A DNA stretch of 64,000 nt from a virus. The notes beneath the pieces are model-generated. The model saw nothing but the letters and a program-made list of their open reading frames with translations, ran no database searches and was not told where the DNA came from. Below are positions 7,738 through 17,553 of this stretch, piece after piece; position 1 is the stretch's first letter; every line of letters starts with the position of its first letter. The stretch spans positions 22,323 to 86,322 of IMG/VR virus record IMGVR_UViG_3300041583_000385; one strand, given 5' to 3'. A program made the translations under genes and the position numbers.

Positions 7738-9081
7738 TTATTTGAATTTCTTTTTCAAATCATCTAAGTCTGTTCTATACATATCTTTCGGATCAGTATT
7801 TTCCAAAATCTTAATTTCTTCTTTTTTATTAGAGAAGTCATTCTTTAATTTATCAAATAACTCTTTTGTTAATGAATATAATGGCATTCTTAAAAGATAA
7901 TCATACGAGTCATCAATCTCTTCTAAGCCCATATCTACAATTTGTGAAATTATTTGTGCTTTAGCGACATTGTTTATTTTTAATTTATCATCAAGTATAG
8001 CTTTTATAAACCTACCTCTATTACTTAATATCTTTAATTCTCTGTTTAACTTCTCAAGTTGATATTCTTTTCTTTTGTGATAATAAGTTAATCTAAAATT
8101 AACAAAATATTCAACAATCTCTTCACAAGTTTCAAATATTTTTAACTTACCAAACTCATCAAGAGTTGAGAATATTTCAGTAGAAGATTCTTCTAATTTT
8201 AATAACTTCCTAAGTTTGGTATCATCCAAATCTCCTAATATACTTCTATTAAACTTTATAGTATAATCTATATTATCTTTACAGTTATCATCATAAGAAA
8301 CAATATCCTTATTATCAGATAGTTTATCTAAATGTTCTTCATACTTTTCATAAGTCATCGAAGGTGGTAGTTCAGTTATTCTAACTGTTGATGTATTTAC
8401 TCTTTCAAAAGTTCCTCTTATTATCCACCTCTTATTATTTTCCTCATCTTGTATAAATTCACCTGTGAACTCAGCATATGATGGTTTAATAGACTTTATC
8501 TTTTTACCATCCAATACTTTAACACAAGAAGCTATTAGTTGTTCTACATTTCTATTTAATACATTCGATGCAAATCCAACAGCAATACCTGATGACCCAT
8601 TTAATAAAACAGTTGGTATTATTGGTAGGAAGAATTCCGGTTCGATTGACTCACCCTCTTCTTCCTTATAGTTTAATAATTCAAAATCTTTATAAATTAA
8701 TCTAAAATTCTCATTTAATTTAGTACCGATATATCTAGGTGCTCCTGGTTGTGGGGATCTAAGTGATCCATATTGACCATCCTCTTCTAATAAAGCAGCA
8801 TTGTTCTTGAACTTTTGAGCCATTGTTACAATGGAGTTTTCAAGTGATGTGTTACCGTGGTGATAAAAAGCATCAGATGCTACTTTACCAGCTAATTGAA
8901 AAACTTTTAATGTTTTTTCATTACCAGTTTTCCATATTTGGTTAGAAATATGTATAACTTTTCTTTGAGTAGGTTTAAACCCATCAATCACAGAAGGCAT
9001 TGCTCTACCTTCAATAGAATACATCGCAAACTCTTTGTATTCATCAGATAAAAAATCTGAAATCGTTTTTTCTGTCATCAT
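7738..9081 (-). CDS. DNA topoisomerase II medium (GyrA/ParC-like) subunit
   Basis: 447 residues, close in size to T4 gp52. The DNA-cleavage domain is clear: DGFKPTQRKVIH, HHGNTSLENSIVTMAQ, and SPQPGAPRYIG with the catalytic Tyr at about residue 117. A GyrA-type C-terminal pinwheel is absent, as in T4. Two ATGs in tandem open the frame (9081 and 9078). Its partner, the ATPase/Toprim subunit, is on the opposite strand at 11003. Together they would relax DNA for replication. Confidence 0.95.
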   Translation of the reverse strand: MMTEKTISDFLSDEYKEFAMYSIEGRAMPSVIDGFKPTQRKVIHISNQIWKTGNEKTLKVFQLAGKVASDAFYHHGNTSLENSIVTMAQKFKNNAALLEEDGQYGSLRSPQPGAPRYIGTKLNENFRLIYKDFELLNYKEEEGESIEPEFFLPIIPTVLLNGSSGIAVGFASNVLNRNVEQLIASCVKVLDGKKIKSIKPSYAEFTGEFIQDEENNKRWIIRGTFERVNTSTVRITELPPSMTYEKYEEHLDKLSDNKDIVSYDDNCKDNIDYTIKFNRSILGDLDDTKLRKLLKLEESSTEIFSTLDEFGKLKIFETCEEIVEYFVNFRLTYYHKRKEYQLEKLNRELKILSNRGRFIKAILDDKLKINNVAKAQIISQIVDMGLEEIDDSYDYLLRMPLYSLTKELFDKLKNDFSNKKEEIKILENTDPKDMYRTDLDDLKKKFK

Positions 9082-9083
9082 AG

Positions 9084-9094
9084 TTTTATATATA
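9084..9094. promoter_or_regulatory. AT-rich motif between divergent genes
   Basis: TTTTATATATA lies 3 nt from the topoisomerase start (minus) and about 25 nt from the gene at 9120 (plus). Its near-palindromic core could serve both directions. Confidence 0.4.
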
Positions 9095-9119
9095 GTAAAA
9101 AGTATAGTTTGTTTTTTGT

Positions 9120-9785
9120 ATGAATCCTATTAAAAAATATGATGAGTTTTTAATTCAAGAGAAATATGATAAAAATATTAAAGCTGAATTAAAGAGACTG
9201 GGTGTTACTAAGAAGGATATTAAAACACACTTATATCATGCACATAGAGGTAATCTTGGTAAATATTTAAATGAAAATGGTACAGTTTTCACATTTGGTA
9301 TGTTAAATGCCCTATTCAAAGATGCTCAAACAGCTAAGAAAAGATCAGCACTAAAAGTTGGTGTTGTTAAGATGATACATAGGGTTACCCCAATGGCCTT
9401 ATCTCCTTTCTTTCCAATAATAGCAATAGCTGGATTCTTATTCGGATCAACTAGAGCATTTAATAAGATTATGAAGCCAATATTAGAAGATCCTGGTAAT
9501 AACTATAATACTTTCTTAAATAAGGTTATAAAAAGTTCAATGAAGATAGCAGAGGGTGAGATAAATACTAAAGATAGATTTACTAGAGCATTTGTTGTTT
9601 CTGATAGATTAGTACAGGCTATACGTCCTGATGTATTACATCAGTTTTCAATAGAATTATCTGATAGGATGTCTAAAATGGATCCATCTATGGAAGTTCC
9701 AGAACATTATATAGAGAATGAATTAAAAATGTATCTAAATGATAAATTTGAAGTAAGTCCTAAGATACCATTAATGAAAGATTAA
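9120..9785 (+). CDS. Leader-bearing membrane-segment protein (MNPIKKYDEFLIQE|K)
   Basis: 221 residues. The leader ends I-Q-E. The body is basic and helical, with one hydrophobic segment around residues 92-112 (MALSPFFPIIAIAGFLFGST). A virion protein with a membrane-active segment could act at genome entry, but that is inference. No known family recognised. Confidence 0.65.
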   Translation: MNPIKKYDEFLIQEKYDKNIKAELKRLGVTKKDIKTHLYHAHRGNLGKYLNENGTVFTFGMLNALFKDAQTAKKRSALKVGVVKMIHRVTPMALSPFFPIIAIAGFLFGSTRAFNKIMKPILEDPGNNYNTFLNKVIKSSMKIAEGEINTKDRFTRAFVVSDRLVQAIRPDVLHQFSIELSDRMSKMDPSMEVPEHYIENELKMYLNDKFEVSPKIPLMKD

Positions 9786-9865
9786 AGGATATGAGAACAA
9801 TAATATTTTATTCTTGGCATATTATGTTATATAATATATCTGATATCCAAATTAAAAACTAAGTT

Positions 9866-10114
9866 ATGAAAAAATTTACAGATAAAATAAACGAGTCTAA
9901 AGAGGAATTTGATCCTAAGGAATTAGAAATGGGTATTAAGATAGAATCTGAACATGGTGATGTTTTTGATGATTTAAGAAAATGGGTGGATGATAACTTT
10001 ATCGAAGTTGGAATGCCCTGGTCGGAAAGAACATTTTATGAAAAAATAGCAAAAGCTCATCTTAGAGAAATTCCGGATTACTATACTAGACTTAATAAAA
10101 TGGAAAATGAATGA
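9866..10114 (+). CDS. DUF5661-like small leader protein (MKKFTDKINE|S)
   Basis: 82 residues. The leader ends I-N-E. The body carries the DUF5661 pattern: ELEMGIKIESEH, then KIAKAHLREIPDYYTRL and a final KM. Overlaps the next leader gene by 4 nt (ATGA). Confidence 0.7.
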   Translation: MKKFTDKINESKEEFDPKELEMGIKIESEHGDVFDDLRKWVDDNFIEVGMPWSERTFYEKIAKAHLREIPDYYTRLNKMENE

Positions 10115-10908
10115 AGTATCTAAAATCATATAAAATTTTCGAATCAAATAAAGAAATTATTGTTTCTACTCTAAGAGATATATGCTTAGAATTAGAGGAT
10201 AATGGATTTCTATTTAATTTTAATAGTGAGTCTGATGATAATAAAATAGAATACGTTATACATAGATTAGACTATGAGAGGTTCAGATTTACAGATGATG
10301 TATCAGAAGTTTTAGATAGGATATACCAATATATGAGAGAATTGGGTTGGTATTCACATTTATATTATAATCTTGGTGGTGGTCTAGAAAAGAAATTCTA
10401 TATACGACCAGATGGTAGAATGAGAGATCAAAGTTTATCTTGGATTGATAAAAACTGGCCATCTGTTTTGAGTATATCATTTCATTGGTATAAAATTTAT
10501 GATGATAAAATAAAAGAATCAAATAACTGGGATATTAGTATTGAAGAATTTTATGGTGATGATGTTATAAATACTATGAAAAGTGATATTTCATTTATTA
10601 ATGATAAATTAATAGAGATTAACGATATGGGTTATCACACAAATTCTGATTTCACATCAATGACACATGCTAAAGCTTCTAAAACACCAGTTATATACAT
10701 ATATATTGAAAATAATGATTTTGAGGAATTCTACAAAGATAATGATAAAGAATTAATCGATTCTAATTTAGATGATATAACTAATTATATGAAGTCAAAT
10801 GGATATGAGGTTAAAGCAATTCATGATAATAGAGAAGTAAAACCAATACATCTTAGTTTTATTAAATCAAAAACATCTTACCAAATAAGTTTTATTAAAA
10901 TCTCCTAG
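10111..10908 (+). CDS. Leader-bearing protein (MKYLKSYKIFE|S)
   Basis: 265 residues. The canonical leader is followed by TLRDICLELEDNGFLFNF, the shared helix of the paralogous family. The arrangement suggests two repeats of a small alpha/beta domain (a second DINDKL...IEINDMGYHTN-like copy begins near residue 163). Function unknown. Confidence 0.7.
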   Translation: MKYLKSYKIFESNKEIIVSTLRDICLELEDNGFLFNFNSESDDNKIEYVIHRLDYERFRFTDDVSEVLDRIYQYMRELGWYSHLYYNLGGGLEKKFYIRPDGRMRDQSLSWIDKNWPSVLSISFHWYKIYDDKIKESNNWDISIEEFYGDDVINTMKSDISFINDKLIEINDMGYHTNSDFTSMTHAKASKTPVIYIYIENNDFEEFYKDNDKELIDSNLDDITNYMKSNGYEVKAIHDNREVKPIHLSFIKSKTSYQISFIKIS

Positions 10909-11002
10909 TTGTATATTAACGAGATCGAAAGATATCAGAACTCCATTTTAAATAAACAAAGTTTTTATTTTACTATATATAAACTAAATTCAAAGAAATT
11001 AA

Positions 11003-12847
11003 ATGTCAATAGATAAGAAATTTAGAAAATTAGATGATATAGACCACGTTATATTAAGACCTGGGATGTATATCGGTTCTATAAAACCACACACAGCTAG
11101 TAAGTGGTTAATTGAAGATGATAAAGCAATTCAAAAAGAAATAACATATAATCCTGGTTTCCTCAAAATATTTGATGAGATAATAACTAACTCTGTTGAT
11201 GAGAGTAAACGAAAAGGATCTAAGCTTAATATAATTAAAGTAACAATAGATAGAAGTAAGAATTTAATATCTATTTGGGATAATGGTGGTATACCAGTTG
11301 TTAAACACGAAGAACATAAAGAATGGATACCAGAAATGGTTTTCTCAAATCTTAAAGCCGGTGCCAACTTCAATGATGAGGAAGAAAGATCTTGGGCAGG
11401 GACTAATGGTGTTGGATCGACACTAACAAACATATACTCAAATAAATTTACTGTGGAAACTTGTGATGGTAAAAACCAATTTACACAAACATTCAGTAAT
11501 AATATGAGAGATAGAACAACTGCTAAAGTTAAAAAGGCAACTAGAAGTCATACTACAATAACATTCGAACCTGATTTTGAAAAATTTGGAATGGATGGTT
11601 TAGATGAATCTCATTATAAAATGATTGAGAAAAGAGTATATGATTTAGCCGCTTGTAATACTGGTATAAAGATTTACTTTAATGGGTCTGTTATTAATTT
11701 CAAATCATTTGAAGATTATATAAAATTGTATGTTGAAGACTTCTTCTTTGAGACTAAGAAAGGTAATAGTTGGTCTGTTGGTGTTGCTTTATCAGAAAAT
11801 GGATTTCAACAAGTTAGTTTTGCTAACTCAACTGAGACCTATGACGGTGGAACACACGTTGATTATATAATGAATCAGATAATAGTAGATCTTCGAGAAT
11901 ACTTCTTAAAAAAACACAAAACAGATGTTAAACCATCTGAGTTAAGAAACCATATGTTCCTATTCTTAGACTCTACTGTTATTAACCCATCATTTTCATC
12001 ACAAACAAAGGAGAAATTAATTACAGAAATTAAGGATTTTGGTACTTCTTTTGAAATTAGCAAGAAGATGGTACAATCTATATTAAAATCTGAGATAGTT
12101 AACTCTATACTAGATTGGATTGAGCAAAAGAAAAATGCTGATGAGAATAAATTACAAAGAAATCTAAATAAAAAGTTATCTAAAATAAAGGTTGAAAAAC
12201 TTATTGATGCTAAGGGTAAAGATAGGTGGAAATACTCACTAGGATTATTTGAGGGTGATTCTGCGGCTGGTGCATTTAGAAAATATAGAGATTCTCAATC
12301 AATGGGAGCATTTGCTCTTAAAGGTAAGTTTATAAATGTTTCAGATATATCAAGTAGTAAACTTGTACAAAACACAGAAGCAGTTAACTTAATGGCCTCT
12401 ATTGGGTTGAAGTTGGGACATGATATTGAACTTAAATCACTTAGATATGGTAGAGTTCTTCTATATGTTGATGCTGATGTTGATGGTAACGCAATTGCCG
12501 CACTTTTAATAAACTTCTTTTATAAATATTGGCCAGATATGTTCGAAAGACGAATGTTATATAAGGTTGAAACACCAATTGTGGTTGCTATACCAAGATT
12601 GAAGTCACAAAAAAAGATATTATTCTATAATCAAACTGAGTATAATGAATGGGAATCTAAAAACGACCTAAAGAAATATGAGATAAAGTATAAGAAGGGT
12701 TTAGCCGCTCTTGTTGATGATGAATATGAGGATATTATCAATAATCCTAGACTAACACTCATAACCAAAGATGATGTTTCGGGAGATTCTCTTAATATTT
12801 GGTTTGGTAAAAGTTCCGCATTAAGAAAAACTGAGTTATTAAAGTAA
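11003..12847 (+). CDS. DNA topoisomerase II large (GyrB/ParE-like) subunit
   Basis: 614 residues. GHKL ATPase domain: DEIITNSVDES (Mg/ATP Asn), DNGGIPV, and GTNGVGSTLTN (lid). Toprim domain: LFEGDSAAG at ~415 and YVDADVDGN at ~489 with the metal-binding acidic residues. T4 splits this enzyme into gp39 and gp60; here it is one chain. Works with the gp52-like subunit at 7738. An ACTATATATAAAC motif lies upstream. Confidence 0.95.
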   Translation: MSIDKKFRKLDDIDHVILRPGMYIGSIKPHTASKWLIEDDKAIQKEITYNPGFLKIFDEIITNSVDESKRKGSKLNIIKVTIDRSKNLISIWDNGGIPVVKHEEHKEWIPEMVFSNLKAGANFNDEEERSWAGTNGVGSTLTNIYSNKFTVETCDGKNQFTQTFSNNMRDRTTAKVKKATRSHTTITFEPDFEKFGMDGLDESHYKMIEKRVYDLAACNTGIKIYFNGSVINFKSFEDYIKLYVEDFFFETKKGNSWSVGVALSENGFQQVSFANSTETYDGGTHVDYIMNQIIVDLREYFLKKHKTDVKPSELRNHMFLFLDSTVINPSFSSQTKEKLITEIKDFGTSFEISKKMVQSILKSEIVNSILDWIEQKKNADENKLQRNLNKKLSKIKVEKLIDAKGKDRWKYSLGLFEGDSAAGAFRKYRDSQSMGAFALKGKFINVSDISSSKLVQNTEAVNLMASIGLKLGHDIELKSLRYGRVLLYVDADVDGNAIAALLINFFYKYWPDMFERRMLYKVETPIVVAIPRLKSQKKILFYNQTEYNEWESKNDLKKYEIKYKKGLAALVDDEYEDIINNPRLTLITKDDVSGDSLNIWFGKSSALRKTELLK

Positions 12848-12854
12848 TTTTCCG

Positions 12855-12862
12855 TATATTTG
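12855..12862 (+). promoter_or_regulatory. TATATTTG promoter element
   Basis: CCGTATATTTG followed by CCAC and the ATG at 12867. Identical CCGTATATTTG cores occur at 59895 and 59991. Confidence 0.6.
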
Positions 12863-12866
12863 CCAC

Positions 12867-13193
12867 ATGAGAACACGTGCCTGGCGCCGATATAAAGAGG
12901 AAACTATTGTTATTCGTAGGATAAAACGAATGGTTTCTTATGAGCTATCCTGGTGGGGTTTTCATGATGTTAATGATATTAAACATAAATACCCAACATT
13001 AACTGACTATATCGGAACAAAAACACACTTTCAATTTAAAAGTCACACAACTGATAGATATGATACAAGACACAAGGTTAAGTATTCAACTAACAAAGGT
13101 AAGTGTTATTGGAGAGATAATAATAAAAAAGGTACAAGGGAAAGAGCTAAGAAAGAATTTCTTAAAATGTTAAAAGAATATGGAATTAAATGA
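12867..13193 (+). CDS. Small basic hypothetical protein
   Basis: 108 residues, very basic, with Trp/Tyr/His-rich segments (YELSWWGFHDVNDIKH) and a C-terminal helix (TRERAKKEFLKMLKEYGIK). Probably nucleic-acid binding. Start set by the promoter 4 nt upstream. Overlaps the next gene by 14 nt. Confidence 0.65.
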   Translation: MRTRAWRRYKEETIVIRRIKRMVSYELSWWGFHDVNDIKHKYPTLTDYIGTKTHFQFKSHTTDRYDTRHKVKYSTNKGKCYWRDNNKKGTRERAKKEFLKMLKEYGIK

Positions 13194-13725
13194 TATAATA
13201 CCACTAAAATTTATACCAACCATTGGTTGTGAATGGGTGGTTAAGAATAAATTCTTAATGTATAAACATTACGATCATATACCAGTTGCTTTTATAGAAA
13301 ATGATATTGTTTATGTGTTTCTTGATAATAAAATATCCAGACAAATATTAAAATTAACTAAATGGTTGATAAAAGGTGGTATTGAATTCTATTTTACAAG
13401 CCCACTTTTATCCAATCCAAAAGGTATATTTGAAGAAGATATACACAGTACCGTAATAAAACATTACTTATATTCCTATATACAAAAACCATTTTTCGAA
13501 GGATTTAAAAAAATAGAATTTGATATAATTGATAATATGGTTAAGTGGTGTATCAAAGAGAAGTGTATTGAGTTAATAAAAGATTGTTATGATCAAATAT
13601 TGATAAAGGTTAATAGATCTGAATATGATTACTGGTCTAATAAATCATCCTTTGAATATAAAGGTGAAATAAGAGAAGATTATAAGACACTTTATAGAGA
13701 TATACAAATTAATATTATTCTGTAA
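13180..13725 (+). CDS. Hypothetical protein
   Basis: 181 residues, aromatic-rich, with no signal peptide. Short strand-forming segments (HIPVAFIENDIVYVFLDN) precede a helical C-terminal half. Not recognised. Confidence 0.6.
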   Translation: MELNDIIPLKFIPTIGCEWVVKNKFLMYKHYDHIPVAFIENDIVYVFLDNKISRQILKLTKWLIKGGIEFYFTSPLLSNPKGIFEEDIHSTVIKHYLYSYIQKPFFEGFKKIEFDIIDNMVKWCIKEKCIELIKDCYDQILIKVNRSEYDYWSNKSSFEYKGEIREDYKTLYRDIQINIIL

Positions 13726-13740
13726 TTCGACTTCATAATA

Positions 13741-13750
13741 TTAATATATA
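13741..13750 (+). promoter_or_regulatory. Phage-type AT promoter motif overlapping the start codon
   Basis: TTAATATATA runs directly into the ATG at 13750. If it is a -10 element, the real start would have to be a downstream ATG (the third codon is also ATG), or transcription starts upstream. Confidence 0.4.
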
Positions 13751-15330
13751 TGAAGATGAATAATGTTTACAACTACAATCAGTTTCTAACTGAAGCAACC
13801 CTTGATGATTCTAAGACATCAGTTGATTACCAACTATCGAGAAATGGTAGATCAAAGGTTATGAAATTTTCCACATCACCAAATATTGATTCAACTACTA
13901 TAAAGTTTGAGTTTTCTGATGAAACTCCTGGTGATGATGAAGAAATACTTTGGATTAAATCATCATCATTTAGTAAAATGAAATTATCAGAGTTGAAGAC
14001 TAAGTTAAGTATTTCAACAAGAGACCAATTAATGGTTTATAAAGTAGTATCAGATGATTTTGATTTTAATTGGGCCGTTGCTAAAAAGGGTATTAATAGT
14101 AATATGGTAAGGCAAATGAATAGAAGTGGTGGTTCCAAAAGAGGTGATTATTTCAGAGAAACAGCATTTATAATTATGTTATCAATTCAAACTTGGAAAG
14201 AAAAACAAATAGAATTAGATATACATTCCAATAGGGGTAAGATACTTATGGATTATAGTGGTGAAGATGCTACTATGTCAATTGATAACCCAAGTGATTT
14301 TAATAAAATGTATGAGGATTTTATTACTGACCCTACTAAGAAGTTGGTTATAGAGAACATGGAAAAACATTGTAAATTATTAATAAACTATTTGGGTGAA
14401 AATATTTCAAAAGTATCTTATGTTATTAAAAACCATAAAGATATGTTGATAAATATGATGGCTACTTCATATTTAAAGGATGAGATTTCTACTAGAAAAG
14501 GTATTGAAAAAGAAGGTGGTGCTGACTTATCAGAATATGGATTCTACAACATGCCGGAATTTACAAATATAGCTAAATGGAACCCAAGTGATATTTGGAT
14601 AGTATTTGATGAGGATACATTAGATGATAGTGGATTTTATGATAAAAATGAAATTGATTCAATAGATGATTTAAATGATTATTTATATAAGTCAATGGCT
14701 AATAGATATGGTATTGTTGGTGTTTCATTAAAGCAATCTAAAAATACACCTAGGTTATATGATATAAATTCAGATAATAGGAAAATTATAAACAAGTATA
14801 ACGATTTTGATGTTAAGGGATCATCACCAACAAACACAAACGGTAGAAAAACAGCCAAGATAGACTTCTCATTTAAAGGTAGTAAAGGATGGCAAAAAGG
14901 ATCTGGTATTGATATAAGAACTTTCGATTCTAGTAATAAATCATCTATTCAAATAGAAGTTAAAGGTACTCCTGGGTCTGGTTATGTTAGTGGTAAGGCT
15001 GGTTCTATGATAAATCATTTATTACCAGATGATCTTAGAGAAAAGAAAGAAATTATAAGGAAAGGTGTTGATAAGGAAGAAATAAGAAAATCTTTAGAAA
15101 AAGAAGGTGGTATAACTATAAATAATAAAAAGCTTAAACTAATATTTAATGAAGATATCTCAGGAGATGGTTTGTTATTAAACAATGAAAACTCAAGGTT
15201 ACAATCTATAATATTCATTGATTGGTTACTTTCATTATCTACTAATAATAGAAATTCTGCTATAAGTGAGATTGTTAAATTTGCTAAATCCGAATCTGTT
15301 TGGTCGGCTCCACACTTAGTTCTTAAATAA
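13750..15330 (+). CDS. Large leader-bearing nuclease-like protein (QFLTE|A)
   Basis: 526 residues. The leader MKMNNVYNYNQFLTE|A ends in L-T-E. Around residues 275-335 the segment WNPSDIWIVFDED ... LNDYLYKSMANRYGIVGVSLKQ has the D...(S)LK spacing of PD-(D/E)XK-type nucleases, and a second IQIEVKG motif lies near residue 400. If it is a packaged nuclease it could attack host DNA on entry. The family name is not certain. Confidence 0.55.
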   Translation: MKMNNVYNYNQFLTEATLDDSKTSVDYQLSRNGRSKVMKFSTSPNIDSTTIKFEFSDETPGDDEEILWIKSSSFSKMKLSELKTKLSISTRDQLMVYKVVSDDFDFNWAVAKKGINSNMVRQMNRSGGSKRGDYFRETAFIIMLSIQTWKEKQIELDIHSNRGKILMDYSGEDATMSIDNPSDFNKMYEDFITDPTKKLVIENMEKHCKLLINYLGENISKVSYVIKNHKDMLINMMATSYLKDEISTRKGIEKEGGADLSEYGFYNMPEFTNIAKWNPSDIWIVFDEDTLDDSGFYDKNEIDSIDDLNDYLYKSMANRYGIVGVSLKQSKNTPRLYDINSDNRKIINKYNDFDVKGSSPTNTNGRKTAKIDFSFKGSKGWQKGSGIDIRTFDSSNKSSIQIEVKGTPGSGYVSGKAGSMINHLLPDDLREKKEIIRKGVDKEEIRKSLEKEGGITINNKKLKLIFNEDISGDGLLLNNENSRLQSIIFIDWLLSLSTNNRNSAISEIVKFAKSESVWSAPHLVLK

Positions 15331-15361
15331 AACTTTTAATAAAGCAAGCCATATAATTCTT

Positions 15362-15730
15362 ATGGGATTTATAAATTTAAACGGTCAACAAGTACACACA
15401 TCTGTTATAAATAGTGGAACTTCCTCAACAATAACCAATTCAAGTGGTAGTCTATATACAACCACAACAACTAATAATACATTTATATATTCACAAAAAG
15501 CTAAATATTTTATTTTAGGTGAGGAATTTGAAATTGAGGGATATCAAGACCCAACAATTGCTATGATGATAGCATGTATCAATATAATGGGTAAGCCATT
15601 TTATGATGATTTAGTTAAACAACAAGTTAATATACCAGAGGAAATAGATGAATTCATAAAAAAGAAATTCATAATACTAGAGAGGGACAAGAAAATCGAA
15701 GAGATTATCACGACTAGAAATCAAACTTAA
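15362..15730 (+). CDS. Hypothetical protein with Ser/Thr-rich N-terminus
   Basis: 122 residues. Residues ~15-45 are Ser/Thr/Asn-rich (TTTTTNNTFIYSQKAKY), followed by a compact domain (EEFEIEGYQDPTIAMMIACIN). Unknown. Confidence 0.6.
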   Translation: MGFINLNGQQVHTSVINSGTSSTITNSSGSLYTTTTTNNTFIYSQKAKYFILGEEFEIEGYQDPTIAMMIACINIMGKPFYDDLVKQQVNIPEEIDEFIKKKFIILERDKKIEEIITTRNQT

Positions 15731-15769
15731 TTCACATTCTACTATATAAATTCTAAATAAAAGAATTTT

Positions 15770-16750
15770 ATGAATTGCGATTTAATAATTGATGGAAATT
15801 ACATTCTTAGTCGTTTGGTTTTTACTTTACACAAAAATAATTTACTTTACGGGGCGTTACACAAAGCATTAGAAAACTCTATGCTTAAATATAAAAAATG
15901 GTACCCATTTGCTAATATTTACTTAGTATCTGATTCCAAAGAGAAATCCTGGAGAAAGAAATATATAAATGAGTATAAAGGTACTCGAAAGAAAAATACT
16001 GATATTGATTGGAAGTTTGTTTATGAAGCTTATGGTGAGTTCAAGGAGTCTATGGTTGGTACTATGGAAGTGCTTGAAGCACCACATATAGAAGGTGATG
16101 ATTGGATAGCATATTTGTGTGAAAAGGCTAATGGTGAAGGAAGATCAACACTTATAGTATCAAATGATTATGATATTAAACAAATAGTTAAGCATAGCTT
16201 TGATCCACTTTGGATTAATATGATGACTAATGAAATGTATAATAAGGAAAAGTTATTTCTACCAAAGAACTATCAAAGCTTTATTAACAAAGTGCAAAAG
16301 ATACCAAATGATGATATCTTTAATATAAATGATAATACTGAATTTTTGAGATTCTTAAATGGGTTTATCAAAAAGTATGAAGTTATTGAGATAGATTATA
16401 TGGAATCATTAATGGTTAAGATTATATCTGGTGATAAGTCCGATAATATAGGATCTGTTTGGTCTGTTACTAAAAATGGTAGAAAAAGGGGTATTGGATC
16501 TAAAGGTGCTCAAACTATTTATGATGAATATTTGGTTGAATTTGGGGAAATGAGTTTTGATGATCCAGACTTAAATGAAAATATAGCTGATTTAATTTGT
16601 GAAAAAAAGAAATTAAGTAAAAGTAATATAGAAGTGATTGTGGAAAATATAGAATCTAACTTTAGGTTAATAGATCTGAGATTATCTAGTCTACCGGTAG
16701 AAGTGGTTAATAAAATGAAAACAACACATGGACAAAAACAAAGCAATTAA
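15770..16750 (+). CDS. RNase H / 5'-3' exonuclease (FEN family)
   Basis: 326 residues, T4 Rnh-like. Conserved acidic motifs in order: IIDGNYIL (N-terminal Asp), HIEGDDWIAYL, SNDYDIKQ, and ISGDKSDNIGS followed by a helix-hairpin-helix-like KGAQTIYDEY. Role: removal of RNA primers and flaps at the replication fork. Overlaps the next gene by 23 nt. Confidence 0.9.
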   Translation: MNCDLIIDGNYILSRLVFTLHKNNLLYGALHKALENSMLKYKKWYPFANIYLVSDSKEKSWRKKYINEYKGTRKKNTDIDWKFVYEAYGEFKESMVGTMEVLEAPHIEGDDWIAYLCEKANGEGRSTLIVSNDYDIKQIVKHSFDPLWINMMTNEMYNKEKLFLPKNYQSFINKVQKIPNDDIFNINDNTEFLRFLNGFIKKYEVIEIDYMESLMVKIISGDKSDNIGSVWSVTKNGRKRGIGSKGAQTIYDEYLVEFGEMSFDDPDLNENIADLICEKKKLSKSNIEVIVENIESNFRLIDLRLSSLPVEVVNKMKTTHGQKQSN

Positions 16751-17117
16751 GAAGTGGACTCCTACTCCTATAATGGAGAACTTAGGTATTATGAATAAGC
16801 ATTTGTCAGATACAATGTGTTTGTTTTGTGAGGATTATATTAGTAATAATCCTGATAGTCAAGATTTACCAGAAAGGGTAAATCAACTCTTGCTTAAATT
16901 ACAAAATACTGAAAAGAGTGAGATTAAAAGAACATTATATAATCCAATAACTGGTGAAATTGAATATGAATTAGAGAATGGGTTTATTATAACAGAAAAG
17001 AATAAATTTAAAAGAGAACCAACAACTGATGAATTAATATACTTATTTGGGGTTGATTTTGTTAGAGAGTTAAATCCACAAATGTGGAGAGAATATTCAT
17101 TAAATAAAATATTATAA
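16728..17117 (+). CDS. Hypothetical protein in replication operon
   Basis: 129 residues. Contains a CLFCEDYISNN segment and a central DLPERVNQLLLKLQ helix. Directly abuts the next gene and overlaps the RNase H gene, so it is probably a replication accessory protein. Family not recognised. Confidence 0.6.
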   Translation: MDKNKAIKKWTPTPIMENLGIMNKHLSDTMCLFCEDYISNNPDSQDLPERVNQLLLKLQNTEKSEIKRTLYNPITGEIEYELENGFIITEKNKFKREPTTDELIYLFGVDFVRELNPQMWREYSLNKIL

Positions 17118-17507
17118 ATGGCAGAATTAATTGATGTTGCTAATGCAATGTTTAGAAATAAAAGTGAGTGGGTGAAGATAAGTGATGAGGATAAAGAGAA
17201 AAACTTCTTTATATTCAATCGATACTTTTCTAAAAAGTTTCCAGATAAATCACAACTTCTTAACTCTAAGTTAATAGATAAAGTATCTTCTATGGACTTA
17301 TGGTATTATTTTATGTTAAATAAATCATACCCTAATTGGTTTTGGTCTAAAAGTGCTAAAGAGAAGCCAATTATACCAAATAAAGATTTTAAATTACTTT
17401 TGACGAAGTTAAAGGTTAAAGATTTAGACTTACATTACTTAATTGAAAATCATTTTGATTTTATAAAAGAAGAGCTTTTATATTATAAAAAACTTATGAA
17501 GTTATAA
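17118..17507 (+). CDS. Possible clamp-loader small subunit (gp62-like), tentative
   Basis: 129 residues, helical (NFFIFNRYFSKKFPDKSQLL, MDLWYYFML, PNWFWSK). The pattern of a short helical protein with 'N..LS..FPD...N' and a W-rich end recalls the small clamp-loader subunit of T4-like phages, and the replication-gene context agrees. Similarity is weak. Confidence 0.4.
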   Translation: MAELIDVANAMFRNKSEWVKISDEDKEKNFFIFNRYFSKKFPDKSQLLNSKLIDKVSSMDLWYYFMLNKSYPNWFWSKSAKEKPIIPNKDFKLLLTKLKVKDLDLHYLIENHFDFIKEELLYYKKLMKL

Positions 17508-17553
17508 TTTATAAAAGAGGAGTTTAATTTTAATATATAAAATAAAATTCTTC

